A stretch of 64,000 bases of DNA from Isoetes taiwanensis (Eukaryota; Streptophyta; Lycopodiopsida; Isoetales; Isoetaceae): contig JAJEKV010000084.1 in the NCBI GenBank assembly GCA_021234155.1, positions 622,001 to 686,000 on the forward strand, in the 5' to 3' direction. Positions 36,982 through 48,849 of the stretch are shown here, one piece after another (positions within the stretch are counted from its first letter, which is position 1; each line of letters starts with the position of its first letter). The position numbers and the translations under genes were made by a program. Below the pieces are notes generated by a model. That model was not told the DNA's origin and did no database searches. It was given only the letters and a program-made list of their open reading frames with translations.

Positions 36982-38241
36982 TTTTTGAAGGACGACAAAC
37001 TTTATTGAAACTCCAAGCCAAAAAGCAAAATACAAATGCAGAGGCGGGAATAAAGTCTCAGAGGATAATCATGATCCACTGAGTAGAACCACCAGCCTAT
37101 GCATAAGACAACACACTCAAATAGGACTCAAATATCAACTGTCGCTTGGCAGGAGCAAGTGAAGAGCAATGGTAAGCCTTAACAATTCTAGCTTGTGCGT
37201 CTTGGAGGACAACTGCAGGAGGAATATCCAAACCCCGAAAGATAGACAGGTCTTCTTCCTTCCAGATGGACCATAACAACCATCCCGATGCTAAATGAAA
37301 TGCTTGGCTCATAACTTATTCCAAGTATCCTGGATAGGCGACCGGAAGCACTTTTGCGACTTGTCAATGTCACATGAAAAAGAAAGCAGCCAAGACCAAA
37401 CAAAGCCGGAGATGAACACATAAAAAGAAACAATGCTCAATGGTCTCGTCCCTTTGCTTGCACCGCGATTAAGGAAGTCGCGACACTCGAGGATCAAATC
37501 CGGGGGACAAGCACGTTCACACGAGGACATCTGTGAAGAATCGCCCACAAAAGCCACGACCACCTTAGGATGGAGTAGTTTATCCCAAGCCCAAGTCCAC
37601 ATCGTCTCCAATTAGGGAGGTGAAAATTTGAAGGGACCACCTAGTGGATGGCGGAAGGATATCACTATTGACAAAGCGGACTTATACATAGAATTCACAA
37701 GCCTATGCTCATGAATACTACGGTGGGAAACCCACATGCACCCTTCAATAGCCTCTGGAGCAACCAATGGCCGGTACTAGCAACCTTTTGCCAAATAGGT
37801 GCATCCCCATCAAGACAATGAGAATTTTGTTTGAAAGATTTGCCATGTAAAGCTAATTGGCGAGAATCATACCATGCCGCTTATCCAAGATTCCTGCTAA
37901 CCTCGGTAGTTGAGTTAATGGATGAACCAGAGGCACAAAGTGGAAGATTATTTTCCACGGTATCCACCAACAAGGGGCATTCAGCTGATGACATGCAACA
38001 AGATCAATCCCGAAATAGGGTCAAGTATTGTCTCCCATGACTCGACAAGCCTTTCAAAAAAGGAGAGGCATTAGGAAAAGGGCATGGCTGATAAAAGAGA
38101 CTCCAAGGAAGAAGCGGTTTCAATGAAGCTTTCCCAAAAGGAACACAATGTGCAAGTGACTGCTTCACCAACCGCACTCCAGGTGAGTCAACCATATCCT
38201 TAAGGATCCTCCAAATGAATTTAGAAATTAGAATCTTACTC
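36982..38241 (-). mobile_element. 5'-truncated LINE insertion with 18-bp target duplication
   Basis: The element is flanked by an 18-bp direct repeat, taccaggagttgggtttt, at 36964-36981 and 38242-38259. On the minus strand it ends TTCAATAAAGTTTGTCGTCC followed by a short poly(A), with AATAAA as a polyadenylation signal. Minus-strand frames contain decayed ORF2 C-terminal text: a VRLVKQSLAHCV segment (about 38150), CRDFLNRGASKG (37470) and the signature LLWSIWKEEDLSIFRG (about 37240-37290). These are typical of the zinc-binding RT tail of plant L1 LINEs. Stops and frameshifts are present. Length 1,260 bp. Confidence 0.85.
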
Positions 38242-38259
38242 TACCAGGAGTTGGGTTTT

Positions 38260-38930
38260 GAGCTATAGCTAGATCCAATTGTCCATTGTCTGTTCACCAT
38301 ATGCTATAAGACATAAAAGACACAAAAGAGAATACATAAAGACATAAAAGAGAATAGATAGAGAAGAGAGAGAATATAAAGAGAAGATAACATAGACAAT
38401 GTAGAAATAGATGGCAAATAAAGAAGATAAAAAAGCATACAGAGAGACAGAGAGACGAGAATAAAACGAGGAGATCAAGAGAGAAGAAAATAGAGAAAAT
38501 ATAAAGAAAGAGATAGAGAGAGAACGAAGATGAGATAGAGAATAATAAAGAAAGAGAGAATAGAGAGATAAGAGAAGGAAAAGGAATGGAGAGAGATAGA
38601 TATAGAAGAGAGAGATAATAGGCAGAGAAGAGTTAGAGAGTTAAAGAGAGAAATTAAAGGAAGAAGAGATAGATAGATCGATAGTACTTTCACATCATGC
38701 CACATTGACAACATCCATACAGACATATAACGAACCCCTAAAAGCTTGAACACAAGATCTCTTAATTACTAACCCAATGGACTAGCCATTAAATCCAATG
38801 GACTAGAGAAAAATGAGACAAGGTTGGGGATAAGGATTTGTACTTTTTTTGGTGATTACCTTATATTAGGAGCTCGATTTTGAGATATAGCTGGATCCGA
38901 TTGTCCACTGTCTATGCATCATATTATGTA
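38260..38930 (+). repeat. GA-rich tract, unit 2 and repeated border
   Basis: gagctatagctagatccaat + tgtccattgtctg (38260-38292) begins the unit, a GA-rich stretch follows (38300-38690), and a diverged copy of the border (gagatatagctggatccgat) comes at about 38880. With 36600-36981 this makes at least two tandem units interrupted by the LINE. Confidence 0.75.
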
Positions 38931-39132
38931 AATTGAATTATTGCTATATCGTTCATCTTATTATGGAAGGAGAAATTTTCGTCACTAGAAATTTTCGCGA
39001 CGAAATTTCGTGCGGACGCCAGGTAACCTTGGGGGCCGCAAGGGACGGAGCCATGAACGACGCTGCCAGGTCAGCCGGCGACTGCCAGAAAATTTCAAGT
39101 GAAAATTTTATGCTGATGAGAATTCTACTACG

Positions 39133-39314
39133 AAAAAAGGGGGCGTGAAATTTGCCCCCGATTTTCTCTTTCCGGCTGTTTTTCGGTGGGCCGTGCTGGT
39201 GGCGTCGCTTAACCTGGATGGCGACGACAACTGAAGATCGGGTAGAGAGCAGTAGGAGATTTCACAATCTAAACAGTTGATATTTGGGGGCAGAATTTCA
39301 CGCCCTTTTTTTTT
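39133..39314. mobile_element. MITE-like foldback, about 180 bp
   Basis: Terminal inverted repeats of about 28 bp: aaaaaagggggcgtgaaatt + tgccccc on the left and gggggcagaatttcacgccc + ttttttttt on the right, with one or two mismatches. The interior is GC-rich. No target duplication could be fixed. It lies about 420 bp upstream of the eIF5A start codon. Confidence 0.65.
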
Positions 39315-39599
39315 CATCATGTAAGTAGAAGTGAATTAAATTGGTTTTTATAATCCAGGGAGACGCAATGGCCTATGGGGCCCAAACAAACAAAGAACAA
39401 GAAAAGACCTATGGGAATGCTTGGGGCAAATGCATATGCTACTTTGTCACGACTGCATATATGTGTGCTAAAGCACGATTCTTGACAAACTCGCAAATTA
39501 TTTCTTTCCTTTTGTTTGTTTTGTCGTTTGGTGTGAAGAAAGTGTGCTAGGGCATACATGGCATGTTTAGGATGCAATTGCACAATATCCAGGGGAACA

Positions 39600-39733
39600 A
39601 ATAACGTGAACCAATCCGAGCCGTTGAAGGCGGATCCGACGCTTGTCATCATCTCTGCGCTCTCTCCTCTTTCCTTTTCTTCACAACCCTGAAAGGAAGA
39701 AGGTCTGCCTAATCTTTCCGTCGGGGCGGCAAG
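39600..39733 (+). promoter_or_regulatory. eIF5A promoter-proximal and 5' leader region
   Basis: The sequence before the ATG is pyrimidine-rich (ctctctcctctttccttttc, 39660-39680), like plant core-promoter Y patches and leaders of translation-related genes. CCAAT-like and ATCCGACG-type words lie upstream (39611-39643). The transcription start cannot be fixed from sequence, and a leader intron cannot be excluded. Confidence 0.45.
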
Positions 39734-41005
39734 ATGTCTGACGATGATCATCATTTCGAGTCCAAGGCCGACTCCGGCGCCTCTAAAACCTTCCCTCAGC
39801 AGGCTGGCACCATACGGAAGAACGCCTATATTGTTATTAAGCAGCGCCCTTGCAAGGTATTTGCCCTTTTCTTTTCTTCCCACTTTCTGATTTTATCTTT
39901 TCAATTTCAGTTCGTTATCTTTCTTTGCTTTATCAGTAGATCTCTTTATCTGTGGGGTTTTTGTGGTATTGTATTTGACTTTTATGTTCTGTGAAGTTCA
40001 CTGCTTTATTTTGTCATTGATCTATTTTTTCTTCTGGATTTGTAATATCTTATCATGTTTCAAAGATGTACACGCGAAAATCTTACTTTTTTGTGCTGTC
40101 CGTGTTTTTCTATTTGTCTTTAGGTTGTAGAGGTGTCTACTTCAAAGACTGGCAAGCACGGTCATGCAAAGTGCCATTTCGTTGGCATTGATATATTTAC
40201 TGGAAAAAAGCTGGAAGATATAGTTCCATCTTCCCACAACTGTGATGTAAGATTGGTTATTAAATGTCTTTTTTGTTTTTTGAAGCCTGCAAATTAATTT
40301 GTTATGTATTCTAGGTTCCTGAGGTCACACGAACTGATTACCAGCTGATTGACATATCTGAAGATGGATTTGTAAGGAGTTATATTTTTCTTATTATTTT
40401 CTTCTCCATTATGCTTTTAAAAGACGAGATAACTATTCATTGGTTATAAGAGTCATAGTTAACATAAAAAGGTGCTGATGTTCAGATCAATTATGATCGG
40501 GTGTGATGATAACTCACAGGGAAAAAAAATGAAAAACATCCAGCTGATATTAGCAGTATGTATGGATAATTTATTGTGCTGCAATTACACATAGCAGGAA
40601 ATTTGACTTGTATTTTGAAGTTAGATGTCAAATTTGTAGGAAGCTTTCCTTCATATGATAGAATTGTTGCGTACAAAACATGTGTAACCATGCTGTGTTT
40701 ATCAATGCCAGGTAAGCTTGTTGAAAGAGTCTGGTGATACTAAAGACGATTTACGACTTCCAAGTGATGATGCTCTGGTTGCTCAGGTACTGCTATAAGG
40801 TTTACATTTTTTGTTTTAAACAGACGTTATAATCTTTGATGTGTTACTATAATATACTGCGGTAAGTTCCGTTTTATCTTACGAGTAATTTTATGGCTTG
40901 CAGCTCAAGGAAGGTTTTGGTGATGGCAAAGATCTGGTTGTGACTGTTATGTCTGCTATGGGAGAAGAACAGATTTGTGCCTTGAAGGACATTGGTCCAA
41001 AATAG
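39734..41005 (+). CDS. eIF5A: Eukaryotic translation initiation factor 5A (eIF5A), five exons
   Basis: eIF5A binds the ribosomal E site and helps peptide-bond formation at difficult motifs; its activity needs hypusine, made from one lysine by deoxyhypusine synthase and hydroxylase. Exons: 39734-39856, 40124-40246, 40315-40371, 40712-40786, 40904-41005, all with GT-AG introns, giving 159 residues, the usual plant length. The first exon starts [20 protein letters not shown]. The hypusine loop is [12 protein letters not shown] with the modified Lys at residue 52. The protein ends in the typical [17 protein letters not shown]. Splice junctions keep frame throughout. The only oddity is KNAY at residues 29-32 where most homologues have KNGY or KNGF. 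No stop or frameshift. It is the one intact gene in the window. Confidence 0.97.
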
Positions 41006-44000
41006 CTTGGATTTAGTGCCTTGCATGTTTTTCTTCTCTTTGCTCAGATTTAGTAAAATCATTTGTTCTTCAGTGAATTGGCAACTTTTATAATGGTATT
41101 CATACAAATTTGCCCTGGCTCTAACCAGTTTCTCTAAATCCCTGAGGCTATGTGCTATCTCAGCTTCCCAAGTGCATGATCAGATATTTTAATCATGCTG
41201 TGCATTTGTGGCTATGAAAGATTCTTTTAAGGTATGCTCTAAGAATTGTGCACAGTGTTCCTTTTAATTATAACTTCATGAGCAAAGTTATAATAATGTA
41301 TAATTGCATATTGCCAGTGTTGGTCTGGCCTTATGTTATAAAATACGGCAAAGATTATAGTTGTAAATGGTGTGTTGTTTCGTTGTCCAGAATGTTGGAA
41401 TTGCTGTGTAGGTACGTTTATTAGATCTTTTTGTTGATTATTTCAAGTAATTGAAAAGCAGTAGATAGCTATCAATAATGTATCGAATTTTGTTGAAATC
41501 TCAATATCCATTTGTTGAAAGTAAATCAGATACTGTTCCTTTCCGATTCAAGTTTCGAAGTGTCAGACTTATCCGTAGTTGTCATGTATCACACTTGCTT
41601 CTATTACGTATTACATGCTTCTATTCCCGCAAAGACTTGGCTGCATCTACTGGATCAGAAAAGACATGGCTGTATCTACTCGATCTGAAATACACTTGAC
41701 AGAATAGTGTGATGTTTGACTTGGGTGTTATGCCACTCGATGAGTGTGATTTTTGTGGGTGAGCTTCACATACGTTAAAACCTTGAGAATATCAAAGTCT
41801 TTAGAATATAAAAGTCTCTATAATTGCACAAATGCACTTAATGCAGACCTTTGCACCCTTGGATAGACCTTTTGGCTCACATGTGTGCACTATGACATGT
41901 GCCATCAAAAGTCAAATGTTATCCTTCAAATGTCATCTATTAAAGGATGAGCAAGGAATCAAGTTGCACAACAATGCATCCATTCAAGGATGAAAATAGA
42001 ATCAAATTCCATGACATTCACTAAGGAGTTCTGAGATTTGGGGCATTTTCATTACAATATGGAAATTGGGTCGCAAATTTTGTTTGAGCCTTAACTACAT
42101 GCTGCCATGGCATGTTTTCCTACATTCCAAAATAAAAGGTGGCCAAAATAAAAGGTGGGAAGGGAATTCCCAGGACAACAAATTTTACAAGTTACTGTGG
42201 GTTGTCCAAATATTAATACAAGTTTTACAGCTAACATATCAAGGATAACAAGTTTTACAGGTTACTCTGGGTTGTCCAAATATTACAGATAACATATTAA
42301 TACAAGTTTTATCGTTGCTCCATCAATTACATTATAGTTCCAATAGCGAGCACCTAACTAATTTTTCCAAGCTTTATTGTTTGGCCAAGGCCCTACAAAA
42401 AGATCCATCTACCTAATGCTCTGCAAAACCATCCATTTGCTAGTATCCAATAGCAAATCCGGCCTGTTGCCAGTGCAAAAACCCATTTCTTGCAAGCCTT
42501 GCAAACGGTCTGGATACATCCCTACAACTAATAGGAGCTCCAATGCTCTGCTAAAAAGGGAAAATACTCTTCCCATGGGCCGATCCAAATACTCTTATCT
42601 ATAGGACATGACAAATACTCTTACCACGATTTTCCTGTTTTCTGCGTTGTAACGATTTGGGAGCACAGTGTGAAGCTTTAGGTAACCCTATGCATTTCAT
42701 GCATTAGATGAATACAGACAACTGCCAACTCTCAGAAGAAGGCTTGAACTAGTTAAATTTAGCACAAACATCAGCATTGTTCAATCCCTCTGTCGTCTTA
42801 TCTGGTGATACAAGGATTTTTCAGTCCAAAATAGTACTATTTTTCCAGAGTATACAATTTGCAACTAGTAAGCATAGGCAAATTATGTCAAAAAATACGT
42901 AAATAGACCATTAACCAATTATGGTCCTAATTTTTAAATTCTATGAGTATTACGCTCCACAAAGTATGTCTCGGAACTTAACCTTTAAATTATTTTGATA
43001 ATAGTAAGCAATTAGTGAGATCCTTAACGGTAATACTTAGTTAACCAGTCATAATATTATAAAGTTCATTTGTAAGGCCTCAAATCCTTACCTCAACATG
43101 CGTTGTTGCATTTTGCAGATTTTTAATATTACACGTTCCACCTAGGTGATAATATACATGAGATGAGTTTAGGACATAAAGCATAGCTTCAGGACAAGTC
43201 ACATTTCTACAATTGCACATCCTATTAAGAAGTAAAGATTCAGAAATCTACTCTGTGCAATTAATAAATTAGAGGAATAGAATATTTACTACCAGAATTC
43301 CATAGGCATTTAGAAATAGGAGTTTAACATTTTAGCTTAGAATGACCAATGTTCATCGCACAAAAAAGTTAAATTGACAGCATAATTGGAGAGACTCATG
43401 TTCTAAAAAAAAGTTTCACAATGTATCTTCTCCAACCACACCATACTGTAACAATTATCAGTAAGAAACTAGCAGAAGTAGAGCAACATTACCGGAGTTC
43501 CTAGAAAGCACTAAAAGAACTCACAATGAGGTATATTCTTTTATGCAGTTGAGTCTTACATATTCAGCAGAAGCACGGTTTAAAAACTCGGCCATTAATT
43601 GCTCATATTTCAGATTGGCCATTTGATAAAATATGGTTGCCATTGGATAATGTAGTAGCCTCCAACAACAATGCAAACTTAACAAAGTACATTGTTTGGG
43701 AGACATAGAAAAAGAGGCACACATTATGTGCGCAAGTCTTAGGTTTCATATTTGAGCTATAACATCTGTTTTTATGTTTTCATTTAACAACTTCAGTACA
43801 TTTGTATGCCAATTAGCAAGCGCTCCTAACACATACTAGACAAAAGGAAAACATTAAGAACAGAACCCCCTACGTGCAGCCAACCAATACAAAATTAGCT
43901 ATAGACTGGGTAAAATTGCAAAAGGTACCTTAGGCTTCTTGGTTATTAAATGTTTGCCTGATGTAATCCTTTCGCCCGAAGTTCAAAAAGAGCTTAGTGA

Positions 44001-45600
44001 AGTATGCCATTATTCCAGACAATGGGAGAGTCTAAACTCAACCTAATTTGAGTGTAAATACTGCGTAAATAAAAGACATTCTTATTTTGAGAGTATGCAA
44101 ACAACATAGAATTATAAAATCAGGACATAAGAGGATTAGCTTTAAAAAGAAAAGAAAAGAATAACCTTTAGAACTTCCCCTTCCCTAACTATCAGCTTAG
44201 AGACAAGAATGGAGGATTATTAATCCTTGGATCAACCTGATGTAGAAAGTATTAAGACAGTCCAAGAAAAAGTACACAACCTCTTATTATTATATCTACA
44301 TATAGGATCCATCCGAAAGTATCAAGCCCAGCAGTGCTAATATGTACATGGGCATTCTCAGTATAAGTATGCATAAAAATTATAATCTAAAAGACTATGC
44401 TCGCGACAATTGGTTGTCTTCTCTGTCTGAATCATATTCATCCATGTATTGGGTCTCGGGGAAACCTCTCCATAGCTCCCTACGGGAACCCTGCTATCTT
44501 CTATTTTGTGGATGGTCACCATAGTTTTGATTGCCTCTTTTGTTATGGCTGTCTATATTGTTCTTGCTCTCCATAAGATGTAAGCTTTGCCAATCTCGCT
44601 GTCTAAAATCCTCTCATTCAAGTGCCGCTTAACCGCATCAGAATGGGGAAGTTCATCTTCCACAATATGCAAAGCCCGGGAAAATTTACCAATGCATGCG
44701 CCTACTTAATTTTGGTCTGCAATATAATTTCGGGCAAAGCCCAACAAATCTTAGCTTCAACATAATGGTCGAGAAGGGACCAAAATTTAGGTTAAGGTAA
44801 AAGTTAATTCTTAGTGGAAAAAAATGCAAAGGTATTCCTCCATGGGAAATACCATGTATTTCAATGGTTAGCCAATATGCCCATAATTCCCTTAGGTTCA
44901 TATGTTATCAAAGGATACACAATTAATTCATCCTAGGTTCCCTTCTAGGAAGTACGAGCCCTAGTATAGACTACATATATTTTCCAACATACTTGGAGGT
45001 CCCAATCCATGTATCATATGAGGAACATTCTAGTTATATCATTCAATAGATGCCTACAGGCTATATGCTTACCAAAAACAAAAAAAAATTCCTTCGACCA
45101 TAGAGTGGGGCATTATCACATTCCTGCAAAAAAAATTGAAATAGGGGTGGCAAGCCACATTAGAAAGTGGTCCCAATGGGCATACCCAATACATCCCTTT
45201 TTGGGTCGATAAATCAAAGCGTAATTTGGACTATTTGATCTTAATTGGTTATACCACATAAGAAATTAAGATATTTGGTTTATGGCAAAGGTCGCATTGC
45301 CATTTTGCTCTCTACAACATATCCTTTCATTTAGGTTAACTTATATTTAAGAGGTCATAATATAATATGTTGCTAGAAGTGATATGTACCGCTTGCTCTA
45401 AATATGCAGATCATTGTGGAGATTCCACAATACAACACCTTTAGTGTGGTTCTATTTGCCAGCATATATATACATATAAATAAATATACAAGACACGTGC
45501 CATTTGGGCATGAGCTGTTGGAGCTCACCAACGTAATCGTCCAACGATCCCTTCTAATACACATGTTGAAACTTACGATGAGCTTATAGCCCATCCCAAG
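41006..45600. other. No supported gene
   Basis: The eIF5A 3' region is followed by AT-rich DNA. No coding domain, RNA gene or element end was recognised on either strand apart from the tandem duplication at 42165-42310. No canonical AATAAA occurs directly after the eIF5A stop. Confidence 0.45.
42165..42310 (+). repeat. About 70-bp tandem duplication
   Basis: The phrase aacaaNttttacaNgttact + Ntgggttgtccaaatatta occurs at 42177 and again at 42247, followed each time by taacatat and acaagtttta words in altered order. Confidence 0.7.
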
Positions 45601-45609
45601 GAAATAATC

Positions 45610-45900
45610 CGAGCTCAATATTCTCCTTGTACTTGCTCTCGTGTGAGCTGTGTTGCTTTTAAATCCATATGATCAAGCATTTTATCAACCTGAGAATCAA
45701 TCAAGCGATTGAACTCTTGAGTGAGGAATGGGTCTTCGCTTGGGTTTGAGCAAAATACTGGGTCAGCTCACTAATAGTTACCACAACTAAATCCTGTTGC
45801 TCCAGTTGCTAACATAATCCATTATCCTTTCTGCTCTCAAACAGATACGATCTTATCAGATCAGAATGAGAGCTATTTATAGAGTTATGACTCCTCTCCT
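45610..45900 (-). pseudogene. Unidentified decayed coding remnant with TATA-like box
   Basis: On the minus strand a TATA box-like CTATAAATAGC (about 45870-45885) is followed after about 100 bases by text that reads as protein in two frames: QQDLVVVTISELTQYF, then PFLTQEFNRLIDSQV and a charged helix-like segment to 45615. The frame change suggests a single indel. No family recognised; possibly the start of a retroelement. Confidence 0.25.
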
Positions 45901-46968
45901 GCACTACGTGATAACCTGAGAGCACTGATAGCGTGACTTTTTCATGCAGGACATCCTATCCTCTGCTTGATGTATCAGAATAGGAGCCCTGATCTATAAC
46001 AAATGGAACCCATATGCACGAACTGCCTATAGACAGTACCGTCTCTTGGGTTTTCTAGTAAATCTTTCAAAGTTAACCAAAAATCATTACAGATTAAGGC
46101 GACGTTCCCATGAGCACGTACGCAAAAGCGATGGAGGTCGAGGTTGAAGTCGAAGAACACTTGTTCCCATGCGTAATCGCAATACTCTTACGCTTTCGGC
46201 CAGGCTAGATCCTCACTGGCTCGATCTTCACCGGCTGCTTAATCGGTTGCTTGCTTCTTCGTCACCCGTTGATCCGTTAAAAGGACAAAACGAAGGCAGC
46301 AACTCGACCTTTCAGAAATGGTCTTTCATTTCTGGAAAAATTCCAGTTTTCCTTAAAGCTTAGTAGGGAACGATACATGGTAGTCTATAGTAGGTTGCAT
46401 AGAAGTCTGCTAGTAGCGTATAATAGGTGTATAGTGGTCTGCAAGTAGGGTAATCAATAGGGAGATGTGAAAGATGTGAAACTTACTACATACAAGCTGC
46501 GGCATGAAGTGAGTAGGTTACGCAGCCATAGTATGATTGAAGTATGGTTATTGAAGGCACTGGTTACATGGGCAGGGATGTAGGACTTAGATATTGATTG
46601 TAACACATGCACATGTAGACAGGCTTAGGTAATAGGTCATGCGGGTGTAAATATGGTAATGCTACCCAAAAAGCACTGTCCGGACAAGTGCTGTAAGTGC
46701 TTTAGGTGCTTTACCCTCGAGTGCTTTTAGTTCAAGCGACATCGTTTGATGATTACTCGAAATAGAGCGGATCATCCCGTGGAGGTAGGGATCGATGACA
46801 TGGATGATCCCGCGCGAATTGGGAGATGAATTTTCATGTTTGGCGGGATTTCTAGATGGCGGATTCTTGGAGGAAATTCTTGGTTGTCATTCTTTGAAGA
46901 TTTCTGTATGTTGAGATTTTCACCTGGCTGTCTTCAATTCCAATCCAATTCAATCTTTGATCATTCTC

Positions 46969-47834
46969 ATGGCTGATAATTCACTTGCAATTCTCAATCA
47001 GAATGCCAATCCCAATTCTAATTCGAGAGCATTCTTTGATCGGGGAAAGGAGAATTTATCCGGATTTTGAAGCCAAGAGGAAGAGAGAATCGAGAAAGAG
47101 ATTGAAACTAAAGGAAAAAGAAAACATTGCACCAAATGAGAAGAAGAAAAACATTTTCTCGATGATAGAAGGTTGCAAGAGCATCAAAAGAGCTAAGCTG
47201 ACTCTTTTAATCACATTGTGAGGAATGTTTGGAGGATTTAGACAAAGGGAGAATTCTTCAAAGACTTTTGAAGAAAAATACACATTACCATTGCAAGGAG
47301 AATTACGGATCCCAAGAACACAGGCTGTAATGCATACCATGATTTCCAATGTCCAGAGACAATGCGGGCCCAAAAATGCAAAAGAAAAAGCGATATTTTG
47401 CAAGCAAAAAAGAGCACTCTACAAATGGCGACTGTTCGGGCCCGAGGATCAATCAATGCAATTTCAAAGGGTTCTATCTATTCCACGAAAAACCGTTGCC
47501 ATGGCATTTAGAAGCAATTTTTGCGGAATCTGCCGGCCCCCGGTCAATGTTTGGAAGGAAGAGAAGAAAAGATGCCTTCACAGCTGAAGAAATAGCCACA
47601 GTCAGGAAGTATTGGGATGAAAATACCAGAGTATCACCTTATAAGAAGCATGTGAGGAAGCATTTGAATGATAAAGGTGAGAAAATTGATCATCCTATTC
47701 ATCTGCTAGAGATGACACAGGTATAGTTTCGACCATACATTTTGAATGCTTTCTTTCTTTCTTTTTGTTTAGAAAGTAACTAAATTTTTTCATTGTGCAG
47801 GTTCAACTATGTCTTGGTTTCAAGAAGGAACATC
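46969..47834 (+). pseudogene. Unidentified gene or transposon-protein fragment with one intron, interrupted
   Basis: From a candidate ATG (46972, MADNSLAILNQNANPNS) the text has several frame changes and stops. A 126-codon frame at 47349-47726 then gives a basic segment (RKRRKDAFTAEEIATVRKYW) and NTRVSPYKKHVRKHL, ending HLLEMTQ at a clean GT. An 80-bp intron (47721-47800, ending tgcag) leads to exon 2, VQLCLGFKKEHPDL, which breaks at 47834 where an LTR starts. The pattern (T/NTRVSP, HLLEMTQ, F..eHPdl) resembles a plant protein family often linked to mobile DNA, but I cannot name it and no function is assigned. The rest of exon 2 is not found beyond 52539. Confidence 0.4.
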
Positions 47835-47999
47835 CAGATCTGGGCCATAGATCGTGGGGGTCCAATATGATAAATACATGTGGCCTATGCCACCTACCAC
47901 AGATCTAGGCTAAATCTGGGCCATAGATCAAGTGGTCCAATGTGATAAATACATGTGGCCTATGCCACTCATACATATGTTTAGCCCAAAGGGTTAACA
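47835..47999 (-). repeat. Truncated 3' LTR of the 47.8-52.5 kb element
   Basis: Matches 52373-52538 in direct orientation, including two internal copies of gggccatagatc and cacatgtatttatca (complement). On the minus strand it begins TGTTAACCC directly after the purine tract; its 3' end is missing. Confidence 0.8.
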
Positions 48000-48016
48000 C
48001 TCCCCCCCACCAAATC
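48000..48016 (-). other. Polypurine tract
   Basis: Minus strand GATTTGGTGGGGGGGAG directly precedes the LTR start TGTTAACCC, the expected plus-strand priming site. Confidence 0.8.
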
Positions 48017-48329
48017 AAACTATGTAGAACCTTTATAACATCAGGTTAAACATTTAAAACAGTGTCCAAAGTGAGGGGAGGTAACGATAATATCGCCGAA
48101 AATTCTTGACCCAAAAATGCCAATGTCGATGAAGTACAAAAATCATGAGAGATTGAGAAGGTTGTCATCACTTCTCTTGAGCTTGCCACGAGCTCCTTTA
48201 AATCCATAGAAGTCAAATCTAATTTTGAGAAGGCTGTCACCACTTCTCATAGAGCTTGCCACTAGCTCCGAATACATGCGCCATTCAAAGTGTCTTGTAA
48301 GGAGTTGAACAAAAATTTAGAAACAAAAA

Positions 48330-48580
48330 TTGTTGAAGGGGCGGAAGGCCCTAAGTCATCTTCACGTCATTTTTGAACTTGAAAAGTTGAAACAAGGAGT
48401 TGAATTTGAAAGAATTGAAACATAAGGGATTGAAGGGGCGAAAGGCCCTAAGTCATCTTCACGCCATTTGTTGAACTTGAAAGAGTTTGAGTAGATAGTT
48501 GAACTTGAAGGAGTTGAAATTGAAGGGGCGGAAGGTTCTAAGTCATCTTCACGCCATTTGTTGAACTTGAAAGAGCCTCA
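48330..48580 (-). repeat. About 95-bp tandem repeat, three copies
   Basis: The core gaaggggcggaaggccctaa + gtcatcttcacgccat followed by ttgttgaacttgaaag occurs at about 48335, 48432 and 48520, with few differences. Confidence 0.85.
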
Positions 48581-48849
48581 ACCGCCATGTATTATGGACG
48601 GCCGAGATGGATTGAAAAGGTTGTCTTCAAACGCCCTGCATTTGGGTCGATGAGGTAAGCTTGATTGTTGACCTAAGATTGCTGAAAAAAGGCCTACACA
48701 TGCCATAGGGCTGTGTGAGGTTTGTTGGTATAAGGATGCCAAGAAGATCTCCAAAAATGCGGTAAAAGATGAGGCGTCCCCCAAAATGTGCCAAAAATAT
48801 GCTCCAGGACTTCTTGCATGAAAAGAGGATCGAAAGTTGTGCTCGAAGT

